Assembly: GCA_963773845.1 (NCBI GenBank)
Contig: CAVZCU010000012.1
Coordinates: 124,001 to 188,000 of the forward strand
Length of the DNA: 64,000 bases
From: SIAJ01 sp963773845
Lineage (GTDB): Bacteria > Planctomycetota > Planctomycetia > Gemmatales > Gemmataceae
Direction of reading: 5' to 3'
Shown here: positions 8,810 through 18,753 of the stretch, piece by piece
How positions within the stretch are numbered: position 1 is the first letter of the stretch
How the letters are laid out: each line of letters begins with the position of its first letter
Program-made: the position numbers and the translations under genes
Notes under the pieces: generated by a model
The model's input: only the letters and a program-made list of their open reading frames with translations
What the model was told of the DNA's origin: nothing
Databases searched by the model: none

Positions 8810-9369
8810 TGTGTTCGCGATTGACCTGGGACCCACAGTACGTCGGTCTTGCCGTCATCGTTGGCGATGCGGGCGAGCACGAACAACAGATCGGAAAGAC
8901 GATTGAGAAAAGTGAGCACGCTCGGATTAAGGCTCTCGTCGCGCATTAACTCCACGACCGAGCGTTCGGCACGGCGGCAAACGGTTCGCGCGAGATGGAG
9001 CCAGGCGGCGGACGATGAACCACCGGGCAGGACAAAACTCTTCAGCGGTTGCAATCGTTCGTTCAGCCGATCGATTTCCCGCTCCAGTCGCTCGGTTTGC
9101 GTTGGCGTCAGGCGAAGGACGTTCGACTCGTCGGCATTGATGGGAATGCAAATGTCGGCCCCGATATCGAACAGGTCGTTCTGAATGCCGCGGAGCAAAT
9201 CGGCCTCGGGAGATTGCCCGGCAATGGCGAGTCCCAGCACGGAGTTCAATTCATCGACCTCGCCGATGACACGAATTCGAAGGCCGTCCTTCCAGACGCG
9301 CGTCCCGTCACCGAGTGCGGTTTGTCCGCCGTCGCCAAACTTCGTGTAAATCCGGGAAAGATAGACCAT
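8806..9369 (-). CDS. PduO-type cob(I)alamin adenosyltransferase
   Basis: A 187-residue enzyme that transfers the adenosyl group of ATP to cob(I)alamin to make coenzyme B12. The N-terminal MVYLSRIYTKFGDGGQTALG is the family's ATP-binding start (TKxGDxGxT). The later helices carry the usual GEVDELNSVLGLA, FVLPGGSSSAAWLHLARTVC and NRLSDLLFVLAR with the R/E-rich active-site face (CRRAERSVVEL). ATG 9369 fits the family start; a GTG at 9384 would add five residues. It leads the run cobalamin adenosyltransferase-gluQ-phosphoesterase-TIGR00300. Confidence 0.92.
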   Translation of the reverse strand: MVYLSRIYTKFGDGGQTALGDGTRVWKDGLRIRVIGEVDELNSVLGLAIAGQSPEADLLRGIQNDLFDIGADICIPINADESNVLRLTPTQTERLEREIDRLNERLQPLKSFVLPGGSSSAAWLHLARTVCRRAERSVVELMRDESLNPSVLTFLNRLSDLLFVLARIANDDGKTDVLWVPGQSRTQ

Positions 9370-9616
9370 TGACAACAAACTCACGGCTCGTTTGGGAAAT
9401 ACCGATTCTTGTCCAGCTTACCAGGTTTGGCGAGGTCAACGGCGGGGAGGGTGACCGATTTCGCGGGTTGTGAAGGTCGGGGACTCTCTGCGGAGTTTCC
9501 CCTCAAGTGTTCTAGCAGGAGCGGCCGATACTTCCGGCAAGCAAGGAGTTTCGCAATTAGACCGTACCATCGGCGCGGCCTGATTTGCGCCGGAAAAGAT
9601 GCCGGGAGGGGCAGAT

Positions 9617-10191
9617 ATGACTTGGATGCGTCGCAGCTTATGGATGCTCCTGGCGGCATCGCCCGTCGCGGCGATCGGATGCAATCCGCTTGGCGCGGGC
9701 TTCCTGACGCCGGTCCCCGTGCAGCCCTGGGTGGCGGAGCGCATGGAGGATAAATTTGGCCACGCCCAGCGGAACGATAACCGGACACCGGTGATGCCGC
9801 CGATCCGCCCCGGCTATCCGCCACCCATGTGCGAGGACCCGCCGACGGAGCGCGAGGTTCTGCGCGAGTTGAAGCGGGTCAAGCGCGGTGTGCCGTTTGT
9901 TTGCGAGGAATTCCGCGACAACGTGCGCATCTTTAGCGAGCGAATCGTGGACAAGATTGATCCGCCGCGATTCTTCCCACTGGTCGGCTGGCGCAACTCC
10001 ATCACTGCCACTGGAAGTGCACGGTGTACTGGCTGGAGACGCTGCAATCCGACTACCCGTTCCCGACCCGTTTGCAGACGCGGCGAGTCCAGGTTCTGTA
10101 CATCGACAAGGACCACCTGCACCTGTATGTGGGCGACGACGTGAACGTGCAGAAGGACGTGACCCGCGAGTTCACGGAATACGCTCCGTGA
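9617..10191 (+). CDS. Predicted lipoprotein, reading frame broken once near 9989
   Basis: The start at ATG 9617 follows GGGAGGGG by about 6 bases. Residues 1 to about 20 form a signal peptide (MRRSLWMLLAASPVAAIGC) with a lipobox-like AIGC, so the mature protein is probably a membrane-anchored lipoprotein. After FFPLVG the first frame becomes Ser/Thr/Arg-rich nonsense. Shifting one base at about 9989 continues a sensible sequence (AQLHHCHWKCTVYWLETLQS, then RVQVLYIDKDHLHLYVGDD) to the TGA at 10189-10191. The length with one base restored is about 191 residues. The family is known to me only as a hypothetical planctomycete protein. Confidence 0.7.
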
Positions 10192-10284
10192 TTTCGGGAA
10201 TAATCTGAAATTCGCCGAAGCCCGCCGAACACTCGGCGGGCTTCTCTTGTCATTGCCACGACGGCCGTTAAGATGACCGTCGAC

Positions 10285-10358
10285 GGTGGGTGTAGCTCAG
10301 CCGGTAGAGCACCTGACTGTGGCTCAGGACGTCGCGGGTTCAAGTCCCGTCACTCACC
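10285..10358 (+). tRNA. tRNA-His (anticodon GTG)
   Basis: The cloverleaf can be drawn by eye. The acceptor stem is GGTGGGTG at 10285-10292 with CACTCACC at 10351-10358, where the first G is the extra G-1 typical of tRNA-His. The D arm is GCTCAGCCGGTAGAGC. The anticodon stem CCTGA/TCAGG encloses loop CTGTGGC, giving anticodon GTG, and the T arm is GCGGGTTCAAGTCCCGT. The CCA end is not encoded. Confidence 0.95.
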
Positions 10359-10442
10359 CTAATTCCATTCCACCGCTTTCCAGATTCCGCAAGCCCTCGA
10401 TCCTCACAATTATTGATCGCTGCGCAAACAATGCTAAATTGC

Positions 10443-10541
10443 GCGGAGCCTGAGGCGTCAGCGAAGGCGAAGGCCCGATGTCTCCGCGGTCGGCAAAGTC
10501 CTAGATTTCCGCGTCGCCTTCGCTGACGCTTCAGGCTCCGC
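10443..10541. repeat. 99-bp inverted-repeat element
   Basis: The left arm GCGGAGCCTGAGGCGTCAGC (continuing GAAGGCGA) at 10443-10470 pairs with the right arm at 10514-10541, which ends CGCTTCAGGCTCCGC; there is one main mismatch. A short unpaired centre lies between. It sits between tRNA-His and the acyl-CoA dehydrogenase gene. It could fold into a long hairpin or be a small non-autonomous repeat; no coding capacity is seen. Confidence 0.8.
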
Positions 10542-10635
10542 CCCATCCGGCTCATCCTTCGCGGTTGAACGTATTTCTGGTGGGCTGGAGGGCTGGCAAG
10601 CTGGCAGCTTGCCGCTACGTCGCGAACCTTTGGAA

Positions 10636-11679
10636 TTACTGTTGGCCCGGCATTAGCCCGGCGAGAACTTGCTCGGATACCGGTCGAGGACACGACCAGA
10701 CCAGGAAGAAGAGTGCTTGGCGGGCGTGGCGCTGTGCGACATGTGGCGACACGAATCCAGTGCCTTTGGCGGCGAGCAATTCGGCCTGCGTGGCTTGAAG
10801 TGCCAGTCGGGTGCAATTCACTCGTAGCGCGAGCGTTCCCTCTGGGTCCGGCGAAATCGTCGCCAATTCGTGGAGGCGATTTCGTGCCGCAACCCGGGCA
10901 ATCTCAAATTGATCGACAAAAGGCGACAAATTCGGGCGATTGGCACTCTCCGCACGCAAATACTCGATTGCAGCGCCCGCCAGTCCCAGCGCCAGACACG
11001 ACGTTTCAAGCCCGCCGCCACCGGCTGTTCCGAGCACGTGTTCCGACGGCCCGGCGATCAACAGTTCCATCCCCACTTCGACATTGGCACACCGAACCAG
11101 GCTGGTGCGCGAGCCGCGCAAGCTCGCCAGATTCATGGGCGATTCGACCAGCACGCCCGCCGTATCGACCGGCAGCAGCAGCAGGATTTGTGATCGATCC
11201 GCCAGCGTGGCGCCGACCACGATTGCTTTCGCTTGATCGGCGCCCGTCACCCAGGGAATCTCGCCGTCGAGACGATACCCTTGAGATCCCAGTGGCGTTG
11301 CCCGAAGCGCAGGCCCGCCATGTTGGCGCGAAGTTGTGATCTGCGATACGCCAATGGTCAGGAAATCGGCCCCAGCCGCCGCACTCGGGAGGAATCGCTC
11401 TTGCAAAATCGCCGGCCCGGTGAGCACCCGGCGGACGGCCGCTTCACGTTGGCTGAAGATAAAGGCGGTTGTGAGGCATGCGGACGCAATCAGTTCACTC
11501 GCACGCAAGACGTCCGACGAGTCGCGGCCGGCGCCCCCGTACATGGTCGGAATTGACCACGCTGCCAATCCGGATTCTCGAAGGATGCCCCACCCCGAGG
11601 GCCATTCGGGAGAAACATCGGCGATTTCCGCACCAGCCGCGAGACGGGCGACGATTTCGGAGTGGAGAATGGCTTCCAT
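10636..11679 (-). CDS. Acyl-CoA dehydrogenase-family protein
   Basis: A 347-residue flavoprotein-like sequence with the acyl-CoA dehydrogenase layout: an N-terminal helical part (SIPTMYGGAGRDSSDVLRAS), a middle beta domain (GSQGYRLDGEIPWVTGADQA) and a C-terminal helical part (GFVSPHVAQRHARQALFFLV). The SPHVAQRHARQALFFL block is where FAD and substrate contacts usually lie. It is shorter than the usual 380 residues and no catalytic glutamate was identified, so it may be a monooxygenase-like or inactive relative. No acyl-CoA partner genes are adjacent. Confidence 0.72.
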   Translation of the reverse strand: MEAILHSEIVARLAAGAEIADVSPEWPSGWGILRESGLAAWSIPTMYGGAGRDSSDVLRASELIASACLTTAFIFSQREAAVRRVLTGPAILQERFLPSAAAGADFLTIGVSQITTSRQHGGPALRATPLGSQGYRLDGEIPWVTGADQAKAIVVGATLADRSQILLLLPVDTAGVLVESPMNLASLRGSRTSLVRCANVEVGMELLIAGPSEHVLGTAGGGGLETSCLALGLAGAAIEYLRAESANRPNLSPFVDQFEIARVAARNRLHELATISPDPEGTLALRVNCTRLALQATQAELLAAKGTGFVSPHVAQRHARQALFFLVWSCPRPVSEQVLAGLMPGQQ

Positions 11680-11710
11680 TTAGGTGATCGTCTCCGCGAC
11701 AAGACTGCAA

Positions 11711-12901
11711 CTAGGCCTCGCGCTCTACGAGAACGACGCTCGTGTCGTCGTGGCGTCCTTCGCCTTCGGTGAAATCGCGGGAGTTGCGAAAGAGTGCCTC
11801 CATCGTCTCTTCCAATGAGAGATCGCAACAGGCTTGCAGCGACCGGCAGATTCCGTCGACTCCGAACATGGTCGATTCCCGCCCCGAAGGCGCGAGCGCA
11901 TCGGTCAGCCCGTCTGAATAAATCAAGACTCGGCCGCCGGGCGGTATCTGAGCGGTCATTACATCGTAGCCCATTTCCGCGGTGATGCCGAGCGGTAGGC
12001 CGCCTTCGTTGTTGCCGCCGACCGGCGAAACCGTGTTGGTGCGGCGATCGTGCAGGAGTGCCGGTGGATGGCCGGCCGAAGTCCAGCGCATCACATGATT
12101 GCGGGTATCAATAGCCGCGTAGAAAAGCGTGATGAACCCCCCGCCGGATTGCACAATGGTGCTCTCGCACAGCCGATTGTTGATGTCTGTCACGAAGGAT
12201 CCGGTATCGCTATAGCGCTCACTGGTAATCATGCGAATCAACGTGTGCATGGTAATGATCGACATGCACGCCTTGAGCCCATGACCGGAGGCGTCGCCGA
12301 CAAGCGCCACGAGTGTCGATTCGTCGGTGGGAAACACTTCGTAGTAATCGCCACCTGCCATGACGACAGGTTGGCCGCCGGCAACGAACACTTCGGAGGG
12401 CTCGTACCGGGCGACCGCGCGGTATCCCTTCTGACACTGAATGCCACGCGGGATGATCGTTTCTTGCAGTCTGCGGACGCCGTCCAACTCCTCGCGCAGC
12501 TTTCCCGCGAGCAAGCTGGCCTTCGCCGCTCGCTCCGCTTCGACGGCCGACTCGAGAGCCGACAGGAGCAGAAACATAAAATCGCCGCGATTGTCGCGAA
12601 TGACGTACGATCGCAGGCCCAGCTTCAGGAATCGCGGCAAGCTAATGATTTCCTCGGCACGCGTGCCGAGTACAACCGGCAATTCGGGGTACTTGCGGCG
12701 AAGCGCCGAAAATGCCGCGTATCCGTCGTCGACTGTCGGCAGCGTCTGCGCGATCAGCGCCACATCCCATCCGTTACGAACGGTCCGAGTCAAGAGATCC
12801 ACTTGCTGACAAAGCTCGACGTCGTTCTCACCACCGACCGACAAGTAGAGTTGCAACAACTCAATTTCGTTGGGATTGTCCCAAGCGACGAGGATTTTCA
12901 C
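11711..12901 (-). CDS. SpoIIE/RsbU-type PP2C phosphatase with a degenerate receiver domain
   Basis: A 396-residue protein. Residues 1 to about 120 look like a response-regulator receiver, but the phosphoacceptor position reads VALIAQTLPTVDDG instead of the usual xxLLDxxMPxxDG, so the aspartate appears to be missing. A coiled linker (ERAAKASLLAGKLREELDGV) leads to the SpoIIE phosphatase domain, with PVVMAGGDYYEVF, LVALVGDASGHGLKACM and VLIYSDGLTDAL, and a final GRHDDTSVVLVER holding metal-binding aspartates. Such proteins control anti-sigma antagonists or other Ser/Thr phosphorylation switches. No STAS or anti-sigma kinase gene is next to it. Confidence 0.85.
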   Translation of the reverse strand: MKILVAWDNPNEIELLQLYLSVGGENDVELCQQVDLLTRTVRNGWDVALIAQTLPTVDDGYAAFSALRRKYPELPVVLGTRAEEIISLPRFLKLGLRSYVIRDNRGDFMFLLLSALESAVEAERAAKASLLAGKLREELDGVRRLQETIIPRGIQCQKGYRAVARYEPSEVFVAGGQPVVMAGGDYYEVFPTDESTLVALVGDASGHGLKACMSIITMHTLIRMITSERYSDTGSFVTDINNRLCESTIVQSGGGFITLFYAAIDTRNHVMRWTSAGHPPALLHDRRTNTVSPVGGNNEGGLPLGITAEMGYDVMTAQIPPGGRVLIYSDGLTDALAPSGRESTMFGVDGICRSLQACCDLSLEETMEALFRNSRDFTEGEGRHDDTSVVLVEREA

Positions 12902-13156
12902 GTTCGGTCTCCGAGTCGACGCGATCGAATGAAGAGAGGCGGAACTTCGGCCTAACGCCGGGCGGGAGTTTGAGTAACTGTAGACCGCATTTTGTCGTCG
13001 ATCAAGCGCATATGAGTTCGACGGAAGCTGTTGTCTACGCGTGATTGGCTCAACCCCCGCAGTTCTGGAAGCCAGAGCACGCCACGACTCCTCCCACGCC
13101 CCTTGCTTCCTATCCTGATCCCTAAACCTCCAGTCGTAAAATCACGGAGCCTCTCC

Positions 13157-14344
13157 ATGCCGACCAATGCACCGTTGAATCGCAAGCTTCGCATGGGCCT
13201 GATCGGTGGCGGGCAAGGCGCCTTCATCGGGCGCGTCCACGCTACCGCGGGCGTGCTCGACAACCGGGCGGCTCTTGTTGCGGGTGCGCTGTCATCCGAT
13301 CCGGCCAAGGCCAAGGCCAGTGCCCCGGACTACGATATTCCCGCCGATCGGGCCTACGGAAGCTACAAGGAAATGGCGGCTGCCGAGGCCAAGCGGCCGG
13401 ACAAAGTCGACTTCGTCTCCGTTGCGACGCCGAACCATACTCACTTCGAGATTGCCAAGACATTTGCCGAAGCGGGCTTCAATGTGATCTGCGATAAGCC
13501 GCTGACGTTCGACCTCAAACAAGCCGAGCAACTGATGGAGGTGGTGAAGAAGACCGGTGTCGTTTTTGGGGTCACCCACAACTACACCGGGTATCCGCTG
13601 GTTCGGCAGGCACGCGAAATGGTGCTCAACGGCGAACTCGGTGAGATTAATGCAATTCGCGCATTCTACATTCAAGGTTGGCTGCGCACGCGCCTCGAAG
13701 CGGACAACCAGAAGCAGGCGGCCTGGCGGACCGACCCATCCAAGAGCGGCGCCGCGGGTTGCTTCGGCGACATTGGCACCCACGCTTATAACTTGGGCCG
13801 CTATATCACCGGTTTGATCCCGGATCAAATCTCATGCTTGCTCAAAACATTTGAAGGTGGGCGACAGCTCGATGACTACGGCGTGGCCGCAATTCGCTAC
13901 GCGAACGGAGCGCTGGGCACCGTCACGGCTTCGCAAATCAGCCACGGGCGGGAGAACGATATCTTCATCGAAATTGATGGCACAAAGGCCGCTCTCGAAT
14001 GGCATCAGGAAGAACCGAACAAGCTGCTCGTTCGTCGGAACGGCGAGCCGCACAAGGTCTATACCCGGGCGGGCGGCCCATACCTGGGCAAGCTCGCCGG
14101 CGCCTCCACCCGACTGCCGAGCGGTCATCCGGAGGCATTTTTCGAGGCATTTGCGAACGTCTATGTCGCGGTTTACGACGACATCGTTAAGCGGGCGAAC
14201 GGTCAAAAACACGAGGGACGAGATACTTTGTATCCGAATGTTTTCGATGGGGTGGATGGCATGAACTTCGTCACCCAGTGCGTGGCTTCGAGCAAGGATG
14301 GCGGACAATGGGTGAGTTTGAAGCACGCGGCGTGTCGGTCGTAG
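13157..14344 (+). CDS. Gfo/Idh/MocA-family NAD(P)-dependent oxidoreductase
   Basis: A 395-residue oxidoreductase. The Rossmann start LRMGLIGGGQGAFIGRVHAT has the GxGxxG-type loop, followed by VDFVSVATPNHTHFE and the family motif GFNVICDKPLTFDLKQAEQL, in which the lysine of DKP is catalytic. FGVTHNYTGYPLVRQAREMV begins the substrate domain, and the histidine in GCFGDIGTHAYNLGRY is the usual second catalytic residue. ATG 13157 is preceded by GGAG at 7 bases. Planctomycetes carry many paralogues for sugar and inositol oxidation; the substrate is not predictable. Confidence 0.9.
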   Translation: MPTNAPLNRKLRMGLIGGGQGAFIGRVHATAGVLDNRAALVAGALSSDPAKAKASAPDYDIPADRAYGSYKEMAAAEAKRPDKVDFVSVATPNHTHFEIAKTFAEAGFNVICDKPLTFDLKQAEQLMEVVKKTGVVFGVTHNYTGYPLVRQAREMVLNGELGEINAIRAFYIQGWLRTRLEADNQKQAAWRTDPSKSGAAGCFGDIGTHAYNLGRYITGLIPDQISCLLKTFEGGRQLDDYGVAAIRYANGALGTVTASQISHGRENDIFIEIDGTKAALEWHQEEPNKLLVRRNGEPHKVYTRAGGPYLGKLAGASTRLPSGHPEAFFEAFANVYVAVYDDIVKRANGQKHEGRDTLYPNVFDGVDGMNFVTQCVASSKDGGQWVSLKHAACRS

Positions 14345-14504
14345 GCTTCGGGAGCGATCTGCGACTGGACTCGACATCGTTCTTGTGCCAGATTTGCTTG
14401 AGCCGGTGAACTCCGGCAATTCCCCTTAGTTGCCCCGCTCCACCAGTCCATTGCCGATCGGACTGGACGGCGTTTTCGCGGGCCGGTAGGGTTCTGGTTT
14501 CAGG

Positions 14505-16665
14505 ATGAAGGGATTGCGCATGAGAGCTGTTCTTCGCGTCGAGCAGGTCGAGGATCGACTCGTTCCAGCCGTGACCATCGACACGGCCTATGAAACGTAC
14601 GCCTGGGTGCTGATCAACTCGCTCCGCCAGAATCCCAACACGTTCGCCAATGATCTTGATGGGCTGAAGACTGGCTCGGTAGAATTCCGCATTCAGTTTC
14701 GCCAAGAGCGACCCGGTCATCACCGATCTGAAAGCGATGATCAGCCATGCAAGCATTCCAGAGCACTACGCTCAGGCGCTGGCGTTGATGCGGTCGACGA
14801 CCCCGGCTGGTCCGTTCGGCTGGGACGAGTTGCTCGAATCGCGTGCCGACAATCACAACCAGTGGATGAAGGTCAACGGTTTCGAGCATACCGGAGTCAA
14901 CTCCGGGAATCGTTTTGCTCTGCCCGGCTACACCAAAAATGATTCAGCGCCGGCCGACACCTGGGGCTACTCCGGACAATTCTCCTGGTACGGAGAGGAC
15001 ATCGGTTTCGCGGTCGGATCCCTGGCGGCGTCGAAAGCCGCGTACAACTCGGGCACGATCAATCTCGCCGGACTTCAGCAACGTGCCGCGTTTCTCGATA
15101 CCGTCGCCTACATGCTGGAATTGAACTCCAGTTCGCTCGGCCATTTGCAAAACCTGCTCGGGCGAGATAGCGGCTCGGACCCCAATCTCCCGTCGTTCAA
15201 TGCCATTGGCATCGACACCGACCTTTATGAAGCGCCGGCCGCTTACGAGTCACAGGATGGGGTCCCAGAAGCCTGGGTCTCGACACATCGATTGGGCCTT
15301 TACCGGCCCGGTGGCGTCGGTGGGTATATCGCTGGGACCGCCTTCGACGACCAAAACGGGAATGACTACTTCGATGTGTCGGAAGGCGCATCGGTCACCG
15401 TTGATGCTCGCACTGTATCGGGCAGCGGCTTTACCGACACGCTTTCGGCAGCGCAGCACGGCGCATTTTCCGAATACGTCGCCAACGGCACGTATTTGGT
15501 AACCGTATCGAGCGGCGGCATCGTACTCGATTCCCGCACGGTGACCATCAGCAATGACAACGCGTGGGCGGAATTTGCACTTTCCGGACTCGGCCGCCCC
15601 GTCGTCGCCAATCCGACTGGTCCGCAGAGCACTCTACGGCCGATCGTCACGTGGGATGCAGTGAGCGGAGCGAGCGGCTATCAAGTGCGAATCGACGATC
15701 GGACCGCCGGGATTTCGAATCTTCTTACGGGCGATGTCGCCAGCACGAGTTGGACGCCCACCGCGGACCTGCGCACGGGACATTACTATCGCGTATTTGT
15801 TCGCGCGATGCAGGGAACGAACGCGGGCACATGGAGCGATTACAAGGAATTCTGGGTCGCACAGCCCTCTCGAAGTGGACCCACGGGCAGTGTGGCCGAC
15901 GTTCGGCCCGTGTTTGCGTGGAGCGCGGTGACCGGCGCGAAGTACCAAATTCGAATCGATGACTTATCCGCGCTGAAATACAACATTTTCCCGAACTTGA
16001 CGGTCACCAGCACGAGCTGGCAGCCGCCGAGCGATCTCGTGTCCGGCCGAGGCTATCGCTGGCAGATCCGGGCGGTCAATTCAGCGGGTCTGGGAGTTTG
16101 GAGCCCGTTCACCGGCTTTAGCATCGGCCGGGCGCAATCGACTGGCCCGGCCGCAAAGGTCGCGGACTTGCGGCCAATGCTCAGTTGGACGGCGATTGCT
16201 GGCGCCGCGGCCTATGAAGTGCGGTTGAACGATCTGAGTGCCGGAATCGCCAATCTGTTCCCGGCCACGCGGGTCGCGGGCACGAGTTGGGCGCCGCCTT
16301 CCGATCTCGTTTCGGGACGGAGTTACTCCTGGCGAGTCAGGGCACTCAATTCATTTGGCCTAGGAAACTGGTCAACGCCAGGCACATTCCGGGTCGTGCA
16401 GCCGACATTGTTGGGACCCATTGGAACGATCAGCGATCATCGCCCCTCATTGAGTTGGACGGCGATCGCAGGCGCAACCAACTATCAAGTTTCGCTGATC
16501 GATATGACCATCGGCAAGAACGTGGCGAAGCCAATTGTTGGCAGCTTGAGTTGGATACCCGACACGGACTTGATCGTGGGCCATCGCTACCGCTGGTGGG
16601 TGCGAGCGATTAATTCCAGCGGACTCGGAAGCTGGAGCGCGTACTCGGACTTCAAAGTGACCTAA
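14505..16665 (+). CDS. Secreted CAP-domain protein with four FN3-like repeats; one frameshift near 14682
   Basis: The N-terminus has the planctomycete motif AVLRVEQVEDRLVPA. At about 14682 one extra base breaks the frame; skipping it restores a continuous protein of about 719 residues (GSV then NSAFSFAKSDPVITDL). A CAP/SCP-like domain follows (ESRADNHNQWMKVNGFEHTG, WYGEDIGF), then a segment with DDQNGNDYFDVSEG typical of Ca-binding or SdrD-like folds, then four repeats of about 85 residues, for example RPIVTWDAVSGASGYQVRID and RPMLSWTAIAGAAAYEVRLN, each ending with YRW or YSW. It is probably a cell-surface protein. The TAA stop lies in the end of the adjacent repeat element. Confidence 0.72.
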
Positions 16666-16856
16666 GTGGGTCCGCAAAAGGAGTTTGACAATGTTCGTAA
16701 GCCCGTAGCGGCGGAGCCCGAAGCGCAGCGAGGGTCCGCCGCGATGGCGAACCGCAGTTTTCACCGACTTCGCAGCCGCCTCGTCGCGGTCCCTCGCTGC
16801 GCTTCGGGCTCCGCGACATCGGCCAATTGTCAAAAACCTTTTGCGGACCCACTTAG
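16662..16856. repeat. 195-bp inverted-repeat (MITE-like) element, with a related end at 16930-16951
   Basis: The left end CTAAGTGGGTCCGCAAAAGG at 16662-16681 mirrors the right end CCTTTTGCGGACCCACTTAG at 16837-16856. The arms continue inward, with GGAGCCCGAAGCGCAGCGAG opposite CTCGCTGCGCTTCGGGCTCC. A second copy of the right end, TTTTTGCGGGCCCACTTCAGG, lies at about 16930-16950. The element lies between convergent genes and its first TAA is the stop codon of the CAP/FN3 gene. No transposase is encoded. Confidence 0.85.
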
Positions 16857-16952
16857 ACAGATTCAGACAACTGGGACCGTCGCGAGGGCGAATGCGCTCC
16901 CCATGGGCTCATTGCGGCGCGTGACGGCGCTTTTTGCGGGCCCACTTCAGGC

Positions 16953-18508
16953 CTATTGAATCCGCAGCCCTTTGACCCAGGCGGATTCGCGCGCAATTCG
17001 TCGTCCGATAGTCCGCTGGTGCGATGGATCTCGGCTCGGGCCATTCGGCCGCTGGTCATATCCAGGGCCATCACGTCGATCAGCCCGTTCGCGGCGACGG
17101 CACATCGAACTTGGACGGGCGCTCCTTTGGGCAAGCCCGCTGGCAAATCCTCGATCCAGCATTCGCCTACCGGAATGCAGGCGTCGGCTTGCATGGCCTC
17201 GCCCTGGAGTACGCGAACGCGAACGCGCTGCTGATTGTCGTGGAGCGTGCAGTACACCCGACTACTCGCGGCAGGCAACTGAGTGTTCTTGGAAATAATA
17301 ATGTCGTTGGCCCGATCGGAGTCCTTGCGAACCTCGATTCCCAGGCTGTGGGCATTGACGTTGATCTCGACGACATGAGAGAGTCCGCTCGCCGACCCGC
17401 CCAGGCTAAGCAGTCCGCTCCCATGCCGCGAGCCGAGAATCCCGGCGTGAATGGCCGCCCCGCGGGCCACCACTTCGCTGACGGCAAGCGAATTGTCGGG
17501 TGGCCGGCCGCTCAAATCGCGGAGCATCGACCCGGTCATCGGCATATGCGTTGAGCCACCGACTAACAGCACGCGATCAATTTGTTCCCAAGTCAAGCCC
17601 GCCTGCTTGAGCACCTGTTGGCTGGTCAATCTTGTCCGGGTCAGGAGATCACGCGTCAACGATTCAAATTCCTTGCGCGAAAGCGGCACGACGAGCTTGT
17701 GGCCCGCATGATTGACGGTCACGCTCGTCTGTTCCAACTTGCTCAGCGTGCGCTTGGCTCGTTCGGAGGCCGCTTGAAGCACCGCGAGACTCTGGGGATC
17801 TGCCCGCGGATCGGTGCCGAATCGCCCCTGGAATGCGTGGGCGACATGGTTCACGATGCGGTCGTCCCAATCCTTGCCGCCGAGGCGAACGTCCCCTTCA
17901 ATGGCCAGCACCTGGAATCGTTTGGGCAGCAACTTGACGACCGTCACATCAAAAGTTCCGCCACCCAGATCGTAAACGAGAATGGTCTGGGGACCATCGG
18001 TGAGCGTCGCTTGCGGACTCGGAATCGCGTTGCCGCGTTGAAACGAGTACGCGAGCGCTGCAGCGGTGGGCTCATCCAGAATGTCGAGAACATCGAGCCC
18101 AGCGATCCGGCCTGCATCCTGGGTGGCCTTGCGCCGAGTGTCATCGAAGTAGGCGGGCACAGTGATAACGGCCTGGGAAATCGGCCCCAATCGCAATTCG
18201 GCGTCTTGCACCAATTTGCGAAGGATGATCGCCGACAACGTCTCGGGACGGAATTCGCGACCCGCCACCAGCCGCCCGTAAGATTCGAGACCCATGCGCC
18301 GCTTGACTAGCGTGGCGACCCGATCCGGCTGTTCCTGAGCGACGTCGAGCGCCGCCTGTCCCACGACCGCACTGCCGTCGTCGAGCAGCAGCACAGCCGA
18401 CGGCGTAAGCATGTCGCCATCGCGATTGGGCAGCGTGATCGGATGTCCGCGATCATCGAGTGCTGCCACGGCACAATAAGTCGTTCCGAGGTCGACGCCG
18501 ACCACCAT
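16953..18508 (-). CDS. Hsp70/DnaK-family protein without the C-terminal lid; one frameshift near 16990
   Basis: The ATPase domain is clear: VVGVDLGTTYCAVAALDD at the start, ITVPAYFDDTRRKATQDAGR, ILDEPTAAALAYSF, VYDLGGGTFDVTVVKLLPKR and RVLLVGGSTHMPMTGSML. A substrate-binding beta domain follows (VEINVNAHSLGIEV, NTQLPAASSRVYCTL). At about 16990 one base seems lost: after SGLSDDELRA another frame gives ESAWVKGLRIQ and a TAG at 16953-16955, a sensible end for this subfamily, whereas the uncorrected frame runs into the repeats down to 16853. The length is about 518 residues against about 640 for DnaK. ATG 18508 starts directly at the nucleotide-binding motif. It is a chaperone-like ATPase with an unknown client. 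Confidence 0.83.
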
Positions 18509-18753
18509 TGGTTCATTCCCGATTGCAAGAGATGTCGAATTCAGGTTACGACATGGACGGGCGAATCCACAACCGCGAACACTCATTTTCCAAAAGGGAA
18601 CGATGCCAGGAGCCTCTCGAGCCGAACTTGGCCAATTGGCCATCGTCACCAATCGGCACACCCGTGCACTCTGCCGAAAAAGAATTCGACGACGGTGGTC
18701 GGAATGGGCCGGTTTGGGGAAGATGAGCTTCTCCAGCCTTGCGGAGTCCGCAC

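Noticed and set aside
16853..16952. C-terminal extension of the Hsp70-like protein to 16853
   Set aside because: The sequence is encoded by repeat remnants; the other frame gives a family-like end (AWVKGLRIQ) at 16953.
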